Shown piece after piece: positions 1 to 11,100 of a stretch of DNA of 64,000 bases. The stretch is from Auanema rhodensis (lineage: Eukaryota; Nematoda; Chromadorea; Rhabditida; Rhabditidae), in assembly GCA_964057225.1 (NCBI GenBank), contig CAXKVF010000075.1, positions 1 through 64,000 of the forward strand. Direction: 5' to 3'. A program made the translations under genes and the position numbers. The notes under the pieces are model-generated. The model did not search any database. It had not been told where the DNA came from and saw only the letters and a list, made by a program, of their open reading frames with translations. The stretch's first letter is position 1. Each line of letters opens with the position of its first letter.

Positions 1-22
1 GTTACCATGAACCAATATCAAT

Positions 23-36
23 AAAAATTTGTTTTT
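23..36 (+). other. A/T-tract block AAAAATTTGTTTTT (representative copy)
   Basis: Monomer positions 23-36 hold an AAAAATTT tract followed by T5, with a second AATTTTGAAAA cluster at 62-72. A/T tracts stiffen or bend DNA and influence nucleosome placement, so this may set a translational position within each 176-bp unit. Changes are rare: T28A (3196, 4428), A-to-C giving ATACAAA (7592, 35320, 46585, 60136), G31A (18782, 23531, 51342) and T32G (26704, 29520). Confidence 0.5.
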
Positions 37-88
37 AGACTAATATGGACATGGGGAATCTAATTTTGAAAACCGCATCTCTTTATCT

Positions 89-98
89 TTCACGTGAA
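89..98. promoter_or_regulatory. Perfect 10-bp palindrome TTCACGTGAA (CACGTG box 1; representative copy)
   Basis: This is monomer positions 89-98, shown for the first monomer and present in nearly every copy. CACGTG is the E-box/G-box core bound by bHLH and plant bZIP factors; whether anything binds here is unknown. The core is disrupted in at least 17 monomers I noticed: C93A (nine copies, for example near 10220, 13564, 26236, 37324), C91T (17787, 18667, 45771, 46651), C93T (near 8999, 62844, 63020) and G94A (19725). Most of these were spread by duplication. Confidence 0.55.
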
Positions 99-120
99 GC
101 GAGTTACATACCAAGTGCAC

Positions 121-128
121 ATCACGTG
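121..128 (+). promoter_or_regulatory. ATCACGTG (CACGTG box 2; matches the RTCACRTG consensus)
   Basis: This is monomer positions 121-128. It fits RTCACRTG, the yeast CDEI centromere element bound by the bHLH protein Cbf1. A chance match is possible in a large satellite, and no CDEIII-like element is seen, so this is a sequence match and not a point centromere. The hexamer looks nearly invariant: the only disruption I noticed among about 363 copies is CACGTC at 36128, plus its loss in the 8022/8023 deletion. Confidence 0.45.
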
Positions 129-132
129 TACA

Positions 133-152
133 TTTAATTAGCATAAATTAAA
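133..152. repeat. AT-rich inverted repeat, 7-bp arms with 6-nt loop (representative copy)
   Basis: TTTAATT (133-139) pairs perfectly with AATTAAA (146-152) around the loop AGCATA. It lies between CACGTG box 2 and the third CACGT. It is shown for the first monomer and recurs in almost every copy. Variants include GTTAATT in the T133G monomers (near 13780, 37541, 38949), AATCA (near 42299) and single changes near 8342, 52693 and 56038. It could extrude as a small hairpin in single-stranded or supercoiled DNA; this is inference. Confidence 0.7.
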
Positions 153-172
153 GTTCACGTAAATTTCAAAGT

Positions 173-185
173 CATGGTTACCATG
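173..185. repeat. Junction dyad CATGGT-T-ACCATG (representative copy)
   Basis: The last four bases of one monomer and the first nine of the next form a perfect 6-bp inverted repeat around a single T. In A10 monomers the arms extend to 7 bp (T172 pairs with A10), and in C10 monomers they stop at 6 bp. The common A/C polymorphism at position 10 therefore changes arm length. Rare breaks are C6G (near 21750), T8A (60120) and G9A (17001, 42521, 43929). Confidence 0.7.
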
Positions 186-2640
186 AACCAATATCAATAA
201 AAATTTGTTTTTAGACTAATATGGACATGGGGAATCTAATTTTGAAAACCGCATCTCTTTATCTTTCACGTGAAGCGAGTTACATACCAAGTGCACATCA
301 CGTGTACATTTAATTAGCATAAATTAAAGTTCACGTAAATTTCAAAGTCATGGTTACCATGAACCAATATCAATAAAAATTTGTTTTTAGACTAATATGG
401 ACATGGGGAATCTAATTTTGAAAACCGCATCTCTTTATCTTTCACGTGAAGCGAGTTACATACCAAGTGCACATCACGTGTACATTTAATTAGCATAAAT
501 TAAAGTTCACGTAAATTTCAAAGTCATGGTTACCATGCACCAATATCAATAAAAATTTGTTTTTAGACTAATATGGACATGGGGAATCTAATTTTGAAAA
601 CCGCATCTCTTTATCTTTCACGTGAAGCGAGTTACATACCAAGTGCACATCACGTGTACATTTAATTAGCATAAATTAAAGTTCACGTAAATTTCAAAGT
701 CATGGTTACCATGCACCAATATCAATAAAAATTTGTTTTTAGACTAATATGGACATGGGGAATCTAATTTTGAAAACCGCATCTCTTTATCTTTCACGTG
801 AAGCGAGTTACATACCAAGTGCACATCACGTGTACATTTAATTAGCATAAATTAAAGTTCACGTAAATTTCAAAGTCATGGTTACCATGAACCAATATCA
901 ATAAAAATTTGTTTTTAGACTAATATGGACATGGGAAATCTAATTTTGAAAACCGCATCTCTTTATCTTTCACGTGAAGCGAGTTACATACCAAGTGCAC
1001 ATCACGTGTACATTTAATTAGCATAAATTAAAGTTCACGTAAATTTCAAAGTCATGGTTACCATGAAGCAATATCAATAAAAATTTGTTTTTAGACTAAT
1101 ATGGACATGGGGAATCTAATTTTGAAAACCGCATCTCTTTATCTTTCACGTGAAGCGAGTTACATACCAAGTGCACATCACGTGTACATTTAATTAGCAT
1201 AAATTAAAGTTCACGTAAATTTCAAAGTCATGGTTACCATGCACCAATATCAATAAAAATTTGTTTTTAGACTAATATGGACATGGGGGATCTAATTTTG
1301 AAAACCGCATTTCTTTATCTTTCACGTGAAGCGAGTTACATACCAAGTGCACATCACGTGTACATTTAATTAGCATAAATTAAAGTTCACGTAAATTTCA
1401 AAGTCATGGTTACCATGAACCAATATCAATAAAAATTTGTTTTTAGACTAATATGGACATGGGGAATCTAATTTTGAAAACCGCATCTCTTTATCTTTCA
1501 CGTGAAGCGAGTTACATACCAAGTGCACATCACGTGTACATTTAATTAGCATAAATTAAAGTTCACGTAAATTTCAAAGTCATGGTTACCATGCACCAAT
1601 ATCAATAAAAATTTGTTTTTAGACTAATATGGACATGGGGAATCTAATTTTGAAAACCGCATCTCTTTATCTTTCACGTGAAGCGAGTTACATACCAAGT
1701 GCACATCACGTGTACATTTAATTAGCATAAATTAAAGTTCACGTAAATTTCAAAGTCATGGTTACCATGAACCAATATCAATAAAAATTTGTTTTTAGAC
1801 TAATGTGGACATGGGGAATCTAATTTTGAAAACCGCATCTCTTTATCTTTCACGTGAAGCGAGTTACATACCAAGTGCATATCACGTGTACATTTAATTA
1901 GCATAAATTAAAGTTCACGTAAATTTCAAAGTCATGGTTACCATGAACCAATATCAATAAAAATTTGTTTTTAGACTAATATGGACATGGGGAATCTAAT
2001 TTTGAAAACCGCATCTCTTTATCTTTCACGTGAAGCGAGTTACATACCAAGTGCACATCACGTGTACATTTAATTAGCATAAATTAAAGTTCACGTAAAT
2101 TTCAAAGTCATGGTTACCATGCACCAATATCAATAAAAATTTGTTTTTAGACTAATATGGACATGGGGAATCTAATTTTGAAAACCGCATCTCTTTATCT
2201 TTCACGTGAAGCGAGTTACATACCAAGTGCACATCACGTGTACATTTAATTAGCATAAATTAAAGTTCACGTAAATTTCAAAGTCATGGTTACCATGCAC
2301 CAATATCAATAAAAATTTGTTTTTAGACTAATATGGACATGGGGAATCTAATTTTGAAAACCGCATCTCTTTATCTTTCACGTGAAGCGAGTTACATACC
2401 AAGTGCACATCACGTGTACATTTAATTAGCATAAATTAAAGTTCACGTAAATTTCAAAGTCATGGTTACCATGCACCAATATCAATAAAAATTTGTTTTT
2501 AGACTAATATGGACATGGGGAATCTAATTTTGAAAACCGCATCTCTTTATCTTTCACGTGAAGCGAGTTACATACCAAGTGCACATCACGTGTACATTTA
2601 ATTAGCATAAATTAAAGTTCACGTAAATTTCAAAGTCATG

Positions 2641-4928
2641 GTTACCATGAACCAATATCAATAAAAATTTGTTTTTAGACTAATATGGACATGGGGAATC
2701 TAACTTTGGAAACCGCATCTCTTTATCTTTCACGTGAAGCGAGTTACATACCAAGTGCACATCACGTGTACATTTAATTAGCATAAATTAAAGTTCACGT
2801 AACTTTCAAAGTCATGGTTACCATGCACCAATATCAATAAAAATTTGTTTTTAGACTAATATGGACATGGGGAATCTAATTTTGAAAACCGCATCTCTTT
2901 ATCTTTCACGTGAAGCGAGTTACATACCAAGTGCACATCACGTGTACATTTAATTAGCATAAATTAAAGTTCACGTAAATTTCAAAGTCATGGTTACCAT
3001 GAACCAATATCAATAAAAATTTGTTTTTAGACTAATATGGACATGGGGAATCTAATTTTGAAAACCGTATCTCTTTATCTTTCACGTGAAGCGAGTTACA
3101 TACCAAGTGCACATCACGTGTACATTTAATTAGCATAAATTAAAGTTCACGTAAATTTCAAAGTCATGGTTACCATGAACCAATATCAATAAAAAATTGT
3201 TTTTAGACTAATATGGACATGGGGAATCTAATTTTGAAAACCGCATCTCTTTATCTTTCACGTGAAGCGAGTTACATACCAAGTGCACATCACGTGTACA
3301 TTTAATTAGCATAAATTAAAGTTCACGTAACTTTCAAAGTCATGGTTACCATGCACCAATATCAATAAAAATTTGTTTTTAGACTAATATGGACATGGGG
3401 AATCTAATTTTGAAAACCGCATCTCTTTATCTTTCACGTGAAGCGAGTTACATACCAAGTGCACATCACGTGTACATTTAATTAGCATAAATTAAAGTTC
3501 ACGTAAATTTCAAAGTCATGGTTACCATGCACCAATATCAATAAAAATTTGTTTTTAGACTAATATGGACATGGGGAATCTAATTTTGAAAACCGCATCT
3601 CTTTATCTTTCACGTGAAGCGAGTTACATACCAAGTGCACATCACGTGTACATTTAATTAGCATAAATTAAAGTTCACGTAAATTTCAAAGTCATGGTTA
3701 CCATGAACCAATATCAATAAAAATTTGTTTTTAGACTAATATGGACATGGGGAATCTAACTTTGGAAACCGCATCTCTTTATCTTTCACGTGAAGCGAGT
3801 TACATACCAAGTGCACATCACGTGTACATTTAATTAGCATAAATTAAAGTTCACGTAACTTTCAAAGTCATGGTTACCATGCACCAATATCAATAAAAAT
3901 TTGTTTTTAGACTAATATGGACATGGGGAATCTAATTTTGAAAACCGCATCTCTTTATCTTTCACGTGAAGCGAGTTACATACCAAGTGCACATCACGTG
4001 TACATTTAATTAGCATAAATTAAAGTTCACGTAAATTTCAAAGTCATGGTTACCATGAACCAATATCAATAAAAATTTGTTTTTAGACTAATATGGACAT
4101 GGGGAATCTAATTTTGAAAACCGCATCTCTTTATCTTTCACGTGAAGCGAGTTACATACCAAGTGCACATCACGTGTACATTTAATTAGCATAAATTAAA
4201 GTTCACGTAAATTTCAAAGTCATGGTTACCATGCACCAATATCAATAAAAATTTGTTTTTAGACTAATATGGACATGGGGAATCTAATTTTGAAAACCGC
4301 ATCTCTTTATCTTTCACGTGAAGCGAGTTACATACCAAGTGCACATCACGTGTACATTTAATTAGCATAAATTAAAGTTCACGTAAATTTCAAAGTCATG
4401 GTTACCATGAACCAATATCAATAAAAAATTGTTTTTAGACTAATATGGACATGGGGAATCTAATTTTGAAAACCGCATCTCTTTATCTTTCACGTGAAGC
4501 GAGTTACATACCAAGTGCACATCACGTGTACATTTAATTAGCATAAATTAAAGTTCACGTAACTTTCAAAGTCATGGTTACCATGCACCAATATCAATAA
4601 AAATTTGTTTTTAGACTAATATGGACATGGGGAATCTAATTTTGAAAACCGCATCTCTTTATCTTTCACGTGAAGCGAGTTACATACCAAGTGCACATCA
4701 CGTGTACATTTAATTAGCATAAATTAAAGTTCACGTAAATTTCAAAGTCATGGTTACCATGCACCAATATCAATAAAAATTTGTTTTTAGACTAATATGG
4801 ACATGGGGAATCTAATTTTGAAAACCGCATCTCTTTATCTTTCACGTGAAGCGAGTTACATACCAAGTGCACATCACGTGTACATTTAATTAGCATAAAT
4901 TAAAGTTCACGTAAATTTCAAAGTCATG
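2641..4928 (+). repeat. 6/7-monomer higher-order repeat, two copies
   Basis: Monomer 2641 carries A10, T64C, A69G and A163C, and the same combination recurs exactly six monomers later at 3697. The T28A plus A163C monomer at 3169 recurs seven monomers later at 4401. The order of A10/C10 types around them is otherwise the same. The simplest reading is a 6-monomer unit (2641-3696) followed by a 7-monomer version (3697-4928) that gained one monomer. Boundaries are set from marker positions and could shift by one monomer. Confidence 0.75.
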
Positions 4929-7920
4929 GTTACCATGAACCAATATCAATAAAAATTTGTTTTTAGACTAATATGGACATGGGGAATCTAATTTTGAAAA
5001 CCGCATCTCTTTATCTTTCACGTGAAGCGAGTTACATACCAAGTGCACATCACGTGTACATTTAATTAGCATAAATTAAAGTTCACGTAACTTTCAAAGT
5101 CATGGTTACCATGCACCAATATCAATAAAAATTTGTTTTTAGACTAATATGGACATGGGGAATCTAATTTTGAAAACCGCATCTCTTTATCTTTCACGTG
5201 AAGCGAGTTACATACCAAGTGCACATCACGTGTACATTTAATTAGCATAAATTAAAGTTCACGTAAATTTCAAAGTCATGGTTACCATGCACCAATATCA
5301 ATAAAAATTTGTTTTTAGACTAATATGGACATGGGGAATCTAATTTTGAAAACCGCATCTCTTTATCTTTCACGTGAAGCGAGTTACATACCAAGTGCAC
5401 ATCACGTGTACATTTAATTAGCATAAATTAAAGTTCACGTAAATTTCAAAGTCATGGTTACCATGCACCAATATCAATAAAAATTTGTTTTTAGACTAAT
5501 ATGGACATGGGGAATCTAATTTTGAAAACCGCATCTCTTTATCTTTCACGTGAAGCGAGTTACATACCAAGTGCACATCACGTGTACATTTAATTAGCAT
5601 AAATTAAAGTTCACGTAAATTTCAAAGTCATGGTTACCATGCACCAATATCAATAAAAATTTGTTTTTAGACTAATATGGACATGGGGAATCTAATTTTG
5701 AAAACCGCATCTCATCATCTTTCACGTGAAGCGAGTTACATACCAAGTGCACATCACGTGTACATTTAATTAGCATAAATTAAAGTTCACGTAAATTTCA
5801 AAGTCATGGTTACCATGCACCAATATCAATAAAAATTTGTTTTTAGACTAATATGGACATGGGGAATCTAATTTTGAAAACCGCATCTCTTTATCTTTCA
5901 CGTGAAGCGAGTTACATACCAAGTGCACATCACGTGTACATTTAATTAGCATAAATTAAAGTTCACGTAAATTTCAAAGTCATGGTTACCATGCACCAAT
6001 ATCAATAAAAATTTGTTTTTAGACTAATATGGACATGGGAAATCTAATTTTGAAAACCGCATCTCTTTATCTTTCACGTGAAGCGAGTTACATACCAAGT
6101 GCACATCACGTGTACATTTAATTAGCATAAATTAAAGTTCACGTAAATTTCAAAGTCATGGTTACCATGCACCAATATCAATAAAAATTTGTTTTTAGAC
6201 TAATATGGACATGGGGAATCTAATTTTGAAAACCGCATCTCTTTATCTTTCACGTGAAGCGAGTTACATACCAAGTGCACATCACGTGTACATTTAATTA
6301 GCATAAATTAAAGTTCACGTAAATTTCAAAGTCATGGTTACCATGCACCAATATCAATAAAAATTTGTTTTTAGACTAATATGGACATGGGGAATCTAAT
6401 TTTGAAAACCGCATCTCTTTATCTTTCACGTGAAGCGAGTTACATACCAAGTGCACATCACGTGTACATTTAATTAGCATAAATTAAAGTTCACGTAAAT
6501 TTCAAAGTCATGGTTACCATGCACCAATATCAATAAAAATTTGTTTTTAGACTAATATGGACATGGGGAATCTAATTTTGAAAACCGCATCTCTTCATCT
6601 TTCACGTGAAGCGAGTTACATACCAAGTGCACATCACGTGTACATTTAATTAGCATAAATTAAAGTTCACGTAAATTTCAAAGTCATGGTTACCATGCAC
6701 CAATATCAATAAAAATTTGTTTTTAGACTAATATGGACATGGGGAATCTAATTTTGAAAACCGCATCTCTTTATCTTTCACGTGAAGCGAGTTACATACC
6801 AAGTGCACATCACGTGTACATTTAATTAGCATAAATTAAAGTTCACGTAAATTTCAAAGTCATGGTTACCATGCACCAATATCAATAAAAATTTGTTTTT
6901 AGACTAATATGGACATGGGGAATCTAATTTTGAAAACCGCATCTCTTCATCTTTCACGTGAAGCGAGTTACATACCAAGTGCACATCACGTGTACATTTA
7001 ATTAGCATAAATTAAAGTTCACGTAAATTTCAAAGTCATGGTTACCATGCACCAATATCAATAAAAATTTGTTTTTAGACTAATATGGACATGGGGAATC
7101 TAATTTTGAAAACCGCATCTCTTTATCTTACACGTGAAGCGAGTTACATACCAAGTGCACATCACGTGTACATTTAATTAGCATAAATTAAAGTTCACGT
7201 AAATTTCAAAGTCATGGTTACCATGAACCAATATCAATAAAAATTTGTTTTTAGACTAATATGGACATGGGGAATCTAATTTTGGAAACCGCATCTCTTT
7301 ATCTTTCACGTGAAGCGAGTTACATACCAAGTGCACATCACGTGTACATTTAATTAGCATAAATTAAAGTTCACGTAACTTTCAAAGTCATGGTTACCAT
7401 GCACCAATATCAATAAAAATTTGTTTTTAGACTAATATGGACATGGGGAATCTAATTTTGAAAATCGCATCTCTTTATCTTTCACGTGAAGCGAGTTACA
7501 TACCAAGTGCACATCACGTGTACATTTAATTAGCATAAATTAAAGTTCACGTAAATTTCAAAGTCATGGTTACCATGCACCAATATCAATACAAATTTGT
7601 TTTTAGACTAATATGGACATGGGGAATCTAATTTTGAAAACCGCATCTCTTTATCTTTCACGTGAAGCGAGTTACATACCAAGTGCACATCACGTGTACA
7701 TTTAATTAGCATAAATTAAAGTTCACGTAAATTTCAAAGTCATGGTTACCATGAACCAATATCAATAAAAATTTGTTTTTAGACTAATATGGACATGGGG
7801 AATCTAATTTTGAAAACCGCATCTCTTTATCTTTCACGTGAAGCGAGTTACATACCAAGTGCACATCACGTGTACATTTAATTAGCATAAATTAAAGTTC
7901 ACGTAAATTTCAAAGTCATG

Positions 7921-8192
7921 GTTACCATGAACCAATATCAATAAAAATTTGTTTTTAGACTAATATGGACATGGGGAATCTAATTTTGAAAACCGCATCT
8001 CTTTATCTTTCACGTGAAGCGAATGCACCAATATCAATAAAAATTTGTTTTTAGACTAATATGGACATGGGGAATCTAATTTTGAAAACCGCATCTCTTC
8101 ATCTTTCACGTGAAGCGAGTTACATACCAAGTGCACATCACGTGTACATTTAATTAGCATAAATTAAAGTTCACGTAAATTTCAAAGTCATG
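7921..8192 (+). repeat. Deletion hybrid: two monomers fused with 80 bp lost
   Basis: Monomer 7921 runs normally to position 102 (base 8022, ...GAAGCGA) and then joins directly to position 7 of a C10 monomer at base 8023 (ATGCACC...). Positions 103-176 and 1-6 are missing, 80 bp in all, leaving a 272-bp hybrid instead of 352 bp. The loss removes the second CACGTG, the third CACGT half-site, the AT-rich inverted repeat and the junction dyad of that unit. There is no microhomology at the join. It shifts the register of every later monomer from 1+176n to 97+176n, and it is the only net length change found in the window. Confidence 0.96.
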
Positions 8193-11100
8193 GTTACCAT
8201 GAACCAATATCAATAAAAATTTGTTTTTAGACTAATATGGACATGGGGAATCTAATTTTGAAAACCGCATCTCTTTATCTTTCACGTGAAGCGAGTTACA
8301 TACCAAGTGCACATCACGTGTACATTTAATTAGCATAAATTAGAGTTCACGTAAATTTCAAAGTCATGGTTACCATGAACCAATATCAATAAAAATTTGT
8401 TTTTAGACTAATATGGACATGGGGAATCTAATTTTGAAAACCGCATCTCTTTATCTTTCACGTGAAGCGAGTTACATACCAAGTGCACATCACGTGTACA
8501 TTTAATTAGCATAAATTAAAGTTCACGTAACTTTCAAAGTCATGGTTACCATGCACCAATATCAATAAAAATTTGTTTTTAGACTAATATGGACATGGGG
8601 AATCTAATTTTGAAAACCGCATCTCTTTATCTTTCACGTGAAGCGAGTTACATACCAAGTGCACATCACGTGTACATTTAATTAGCATAAATTAAAGTTC
8701 ACGTAAATTTCAAAGTCATGGTTACCATGCACCAATATCAATAAAAATTTGTTTTTAGACTAATATGGACATGGGGAATCTAATTTTGAAAACCGCATCT
8801 CTTTATCTTTCACGTGAAGCGAGTTACATACCAAGTGCACATCACGTGTACATTTAATTAGCATAAATTAAAGTTCACGTAAATTTCAAAGTCATGGTTA
8901 CCATGAACCAATATCAATAAAAATTTGTTTTTAGACTAATATGGAGATGGGGAATCTAATTTTGAAAACCGCATCTCTTTATCTTTCATGTGAAGCGAGT
9001 TACATACCAAGTGCACATCACGTGTACATTTAATTAGCATAAATTAAAGTTCACGTAAATTTCAAAGTCATGGTTACCATGCACCAATATCAATAAAAAT
9101 TTGTTTTGAAACTAATATGGACATGGGGAATCTAATTTTGAAAACCGCATCTCTTTATCTTTCACGTGAAGCGAGTTACATACCAAGTGCACATCACGTG
9201 TACATTTAATTAGCATAAATTAAAGTTCACGTAAATTTCAAAGTCATGGTTACCATGCACCAATATCAATAAAAATTTGTTTTTAGACTAATATGGACAT
9301 GGGGAATCTAATTTTGAAAACCGCATCTCTTTATCTTTCACGTGAAGCGAGTTACATACCAAGTGCACATCACGTGTACATTTAATTAGCATAAATTAAA
9401 GTTCACGTAAATTTCAAAGTCATGGTTACCATGCACCAATATCAATAAAAATTTGTTTTTAGACTAATATGGACATGGGGAATCTAATTTTGAAAACCGC
9501 ATCTCTTCATCTTTCACGTGAAGCGAGTTACATACCAAGTGCACATCACGTGTACATTTAATTAGCATAAATTAAAGTTCACGTAAATTTCAAAGTCATG
9601 GTTACCATGCACCAATATCAATAAAAATTTGTTTTTAGACTAATATGGACATGGGGAATCTAATTTTGAAAACCGCATCTCTTTATCTTTCACGTGAAGC
9701 GAGTTACATACCAAGTGCACATCACGTGTACATTTAATTAGCATAAATTAAAGTTCACGTAAATTTCAAAGTCATGGTTACCATGAACCAATATCAATAA
9801 AAATTTGTTTTTAGACTAATATGGACATGGGGAATCTAAATTTGAAAACTGCATCTCTTTATCTTTCACGTGAAGCGAGTTACATACCAAGTGCACATCA
9901 CGTGTACATTTAATTAGCATAAATTAAAGTTCACGTAACTTTCAAAGTCATGGTTACCATGCACCAATATCAATAAAAATTTGTTTTTAGACTAATATGG
10001 ACATGGGGAATCTAATTTTGAAAACCGCATCTCTTTATCTTTCACGTGAAGCGAGTTACATACCAAGTGCACATCACGTGTACATTTAATTAGCATAAAT
10101 TAAAGTTCACGTAAATTTCAAAGTCATGGTTACCATGCACCAATATCAATAAAAATTTGTTTTTAGACTAATATGGACATGGGGAATCTAATTTTGAAAA
10201 CCGCATCTCTTTATCTTTCAAGTGAAGCGAGTTACATACCAAGTGCACATCACGTGTACATTTAATTAGCATAAATTAAAGTTCACGTAAATTTCAAAGT
10301 CATGGTTACCATGAACCAATATCAATAAAAATTTGTTTTTAGACTAATATGGACATGGGGAATCTAATTTTGAAAACCGCATCTCTTTATCTTTCACGTG
10401 AAGCGAGTTACATACCAAGAGCACATCACGTGTACATTTAATTAGCATAAATTAAAGTTCACGTAAATTTCAAAGTCATGGTTACCATGCACCAATATCA
10501 ATAAAAATTTGTTTTTAAACTAATATGGACATGGGGAATCTAATTTTGAAAACCGCATCTCTTTATCTTTCACGTGAAGCGAGTTACATACCAAGTGCAC
10601 ATCACGTGTACATTTAATTAGCATAAATTAAAGTTCACGTAAATTTCAAAGTCATGGTTACCATGAACCAATATCAATAAAAATTTGTTTTTGGACTTAT
10701 ATGGACATGGGGAATCTAAATTTGAAAACCGCATCTCTTTATCTTTCACGTGAAGCGAGTTACATACCAAGTGCACATCACGTGTACATTTAATTAGCAT
10801 AAATTAAAGTTCACGTAACTTTCAAAGTCATGGTTACCATGCACCAATATCAATAAAAATTTGTTTTTAGACTAATATGGACATGGGGAATCTAATTTTG
10901 AAAACCGCATCTCTTTATCTTTCACGTGAAGCGAGTTACATACCAAGTGCACATCACGTGTACATTTAATTAGCATAAATTAAAGTTCACGTAAATTTCA
11001 AAGTCATGGTTACCATGCACCAATATCAATAAAAATTTGTTTTTAGACTAATATGGACATGGGGAATCTAATTTTGAAAACCGCATCTCTTTATCTTTCA

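Larger units (their letters stand above)
1..7920 (+). repeat. Left block: 45 full-length monomers in register
   Basis: Forty-five complete 176-bp units start at 1+176n. Two main haplotypes alternate irregularly: A at monomer position 10 (ATGAACC) and C at position 10 (ATGCACC). Other markers include G56A (monomer 881), C12G (ATGAAGC, monomer 1057), A57G with C79T (monomer 1233), T64C with A69G (monomers 2641 and 3697), T28A (3169 and 4401) and A163C (several). No gene or other element is present. From 5105 to 7216 the copies are almost all C10 and close to consensus, so this part looks the most homogenised. Confidence 0.97.

Noticed and set aside
121-128. A true yeast-type point centromere
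   Set aside because: The CDEI-like octamer is present, but no CDEIII-like element accompanies it, and the motif repeats hundreds of times in a satellite, unlike a point centromere.
10618-10800. 60-residue minus-strand open frame, repeated identically at 11674-11856 and 62362-62544
   Set aside because: It lies entirely within satellite repeat. A42T in monomers 10657, 11713 and 62401 turns the usual minus-strand TAG stop into AAG, letting a frame run on across two monomers. A 176-bp period does not preserve frame, there is no family resemblance, and the three copies are one monomer spread by duplication. It is not called as a gene.
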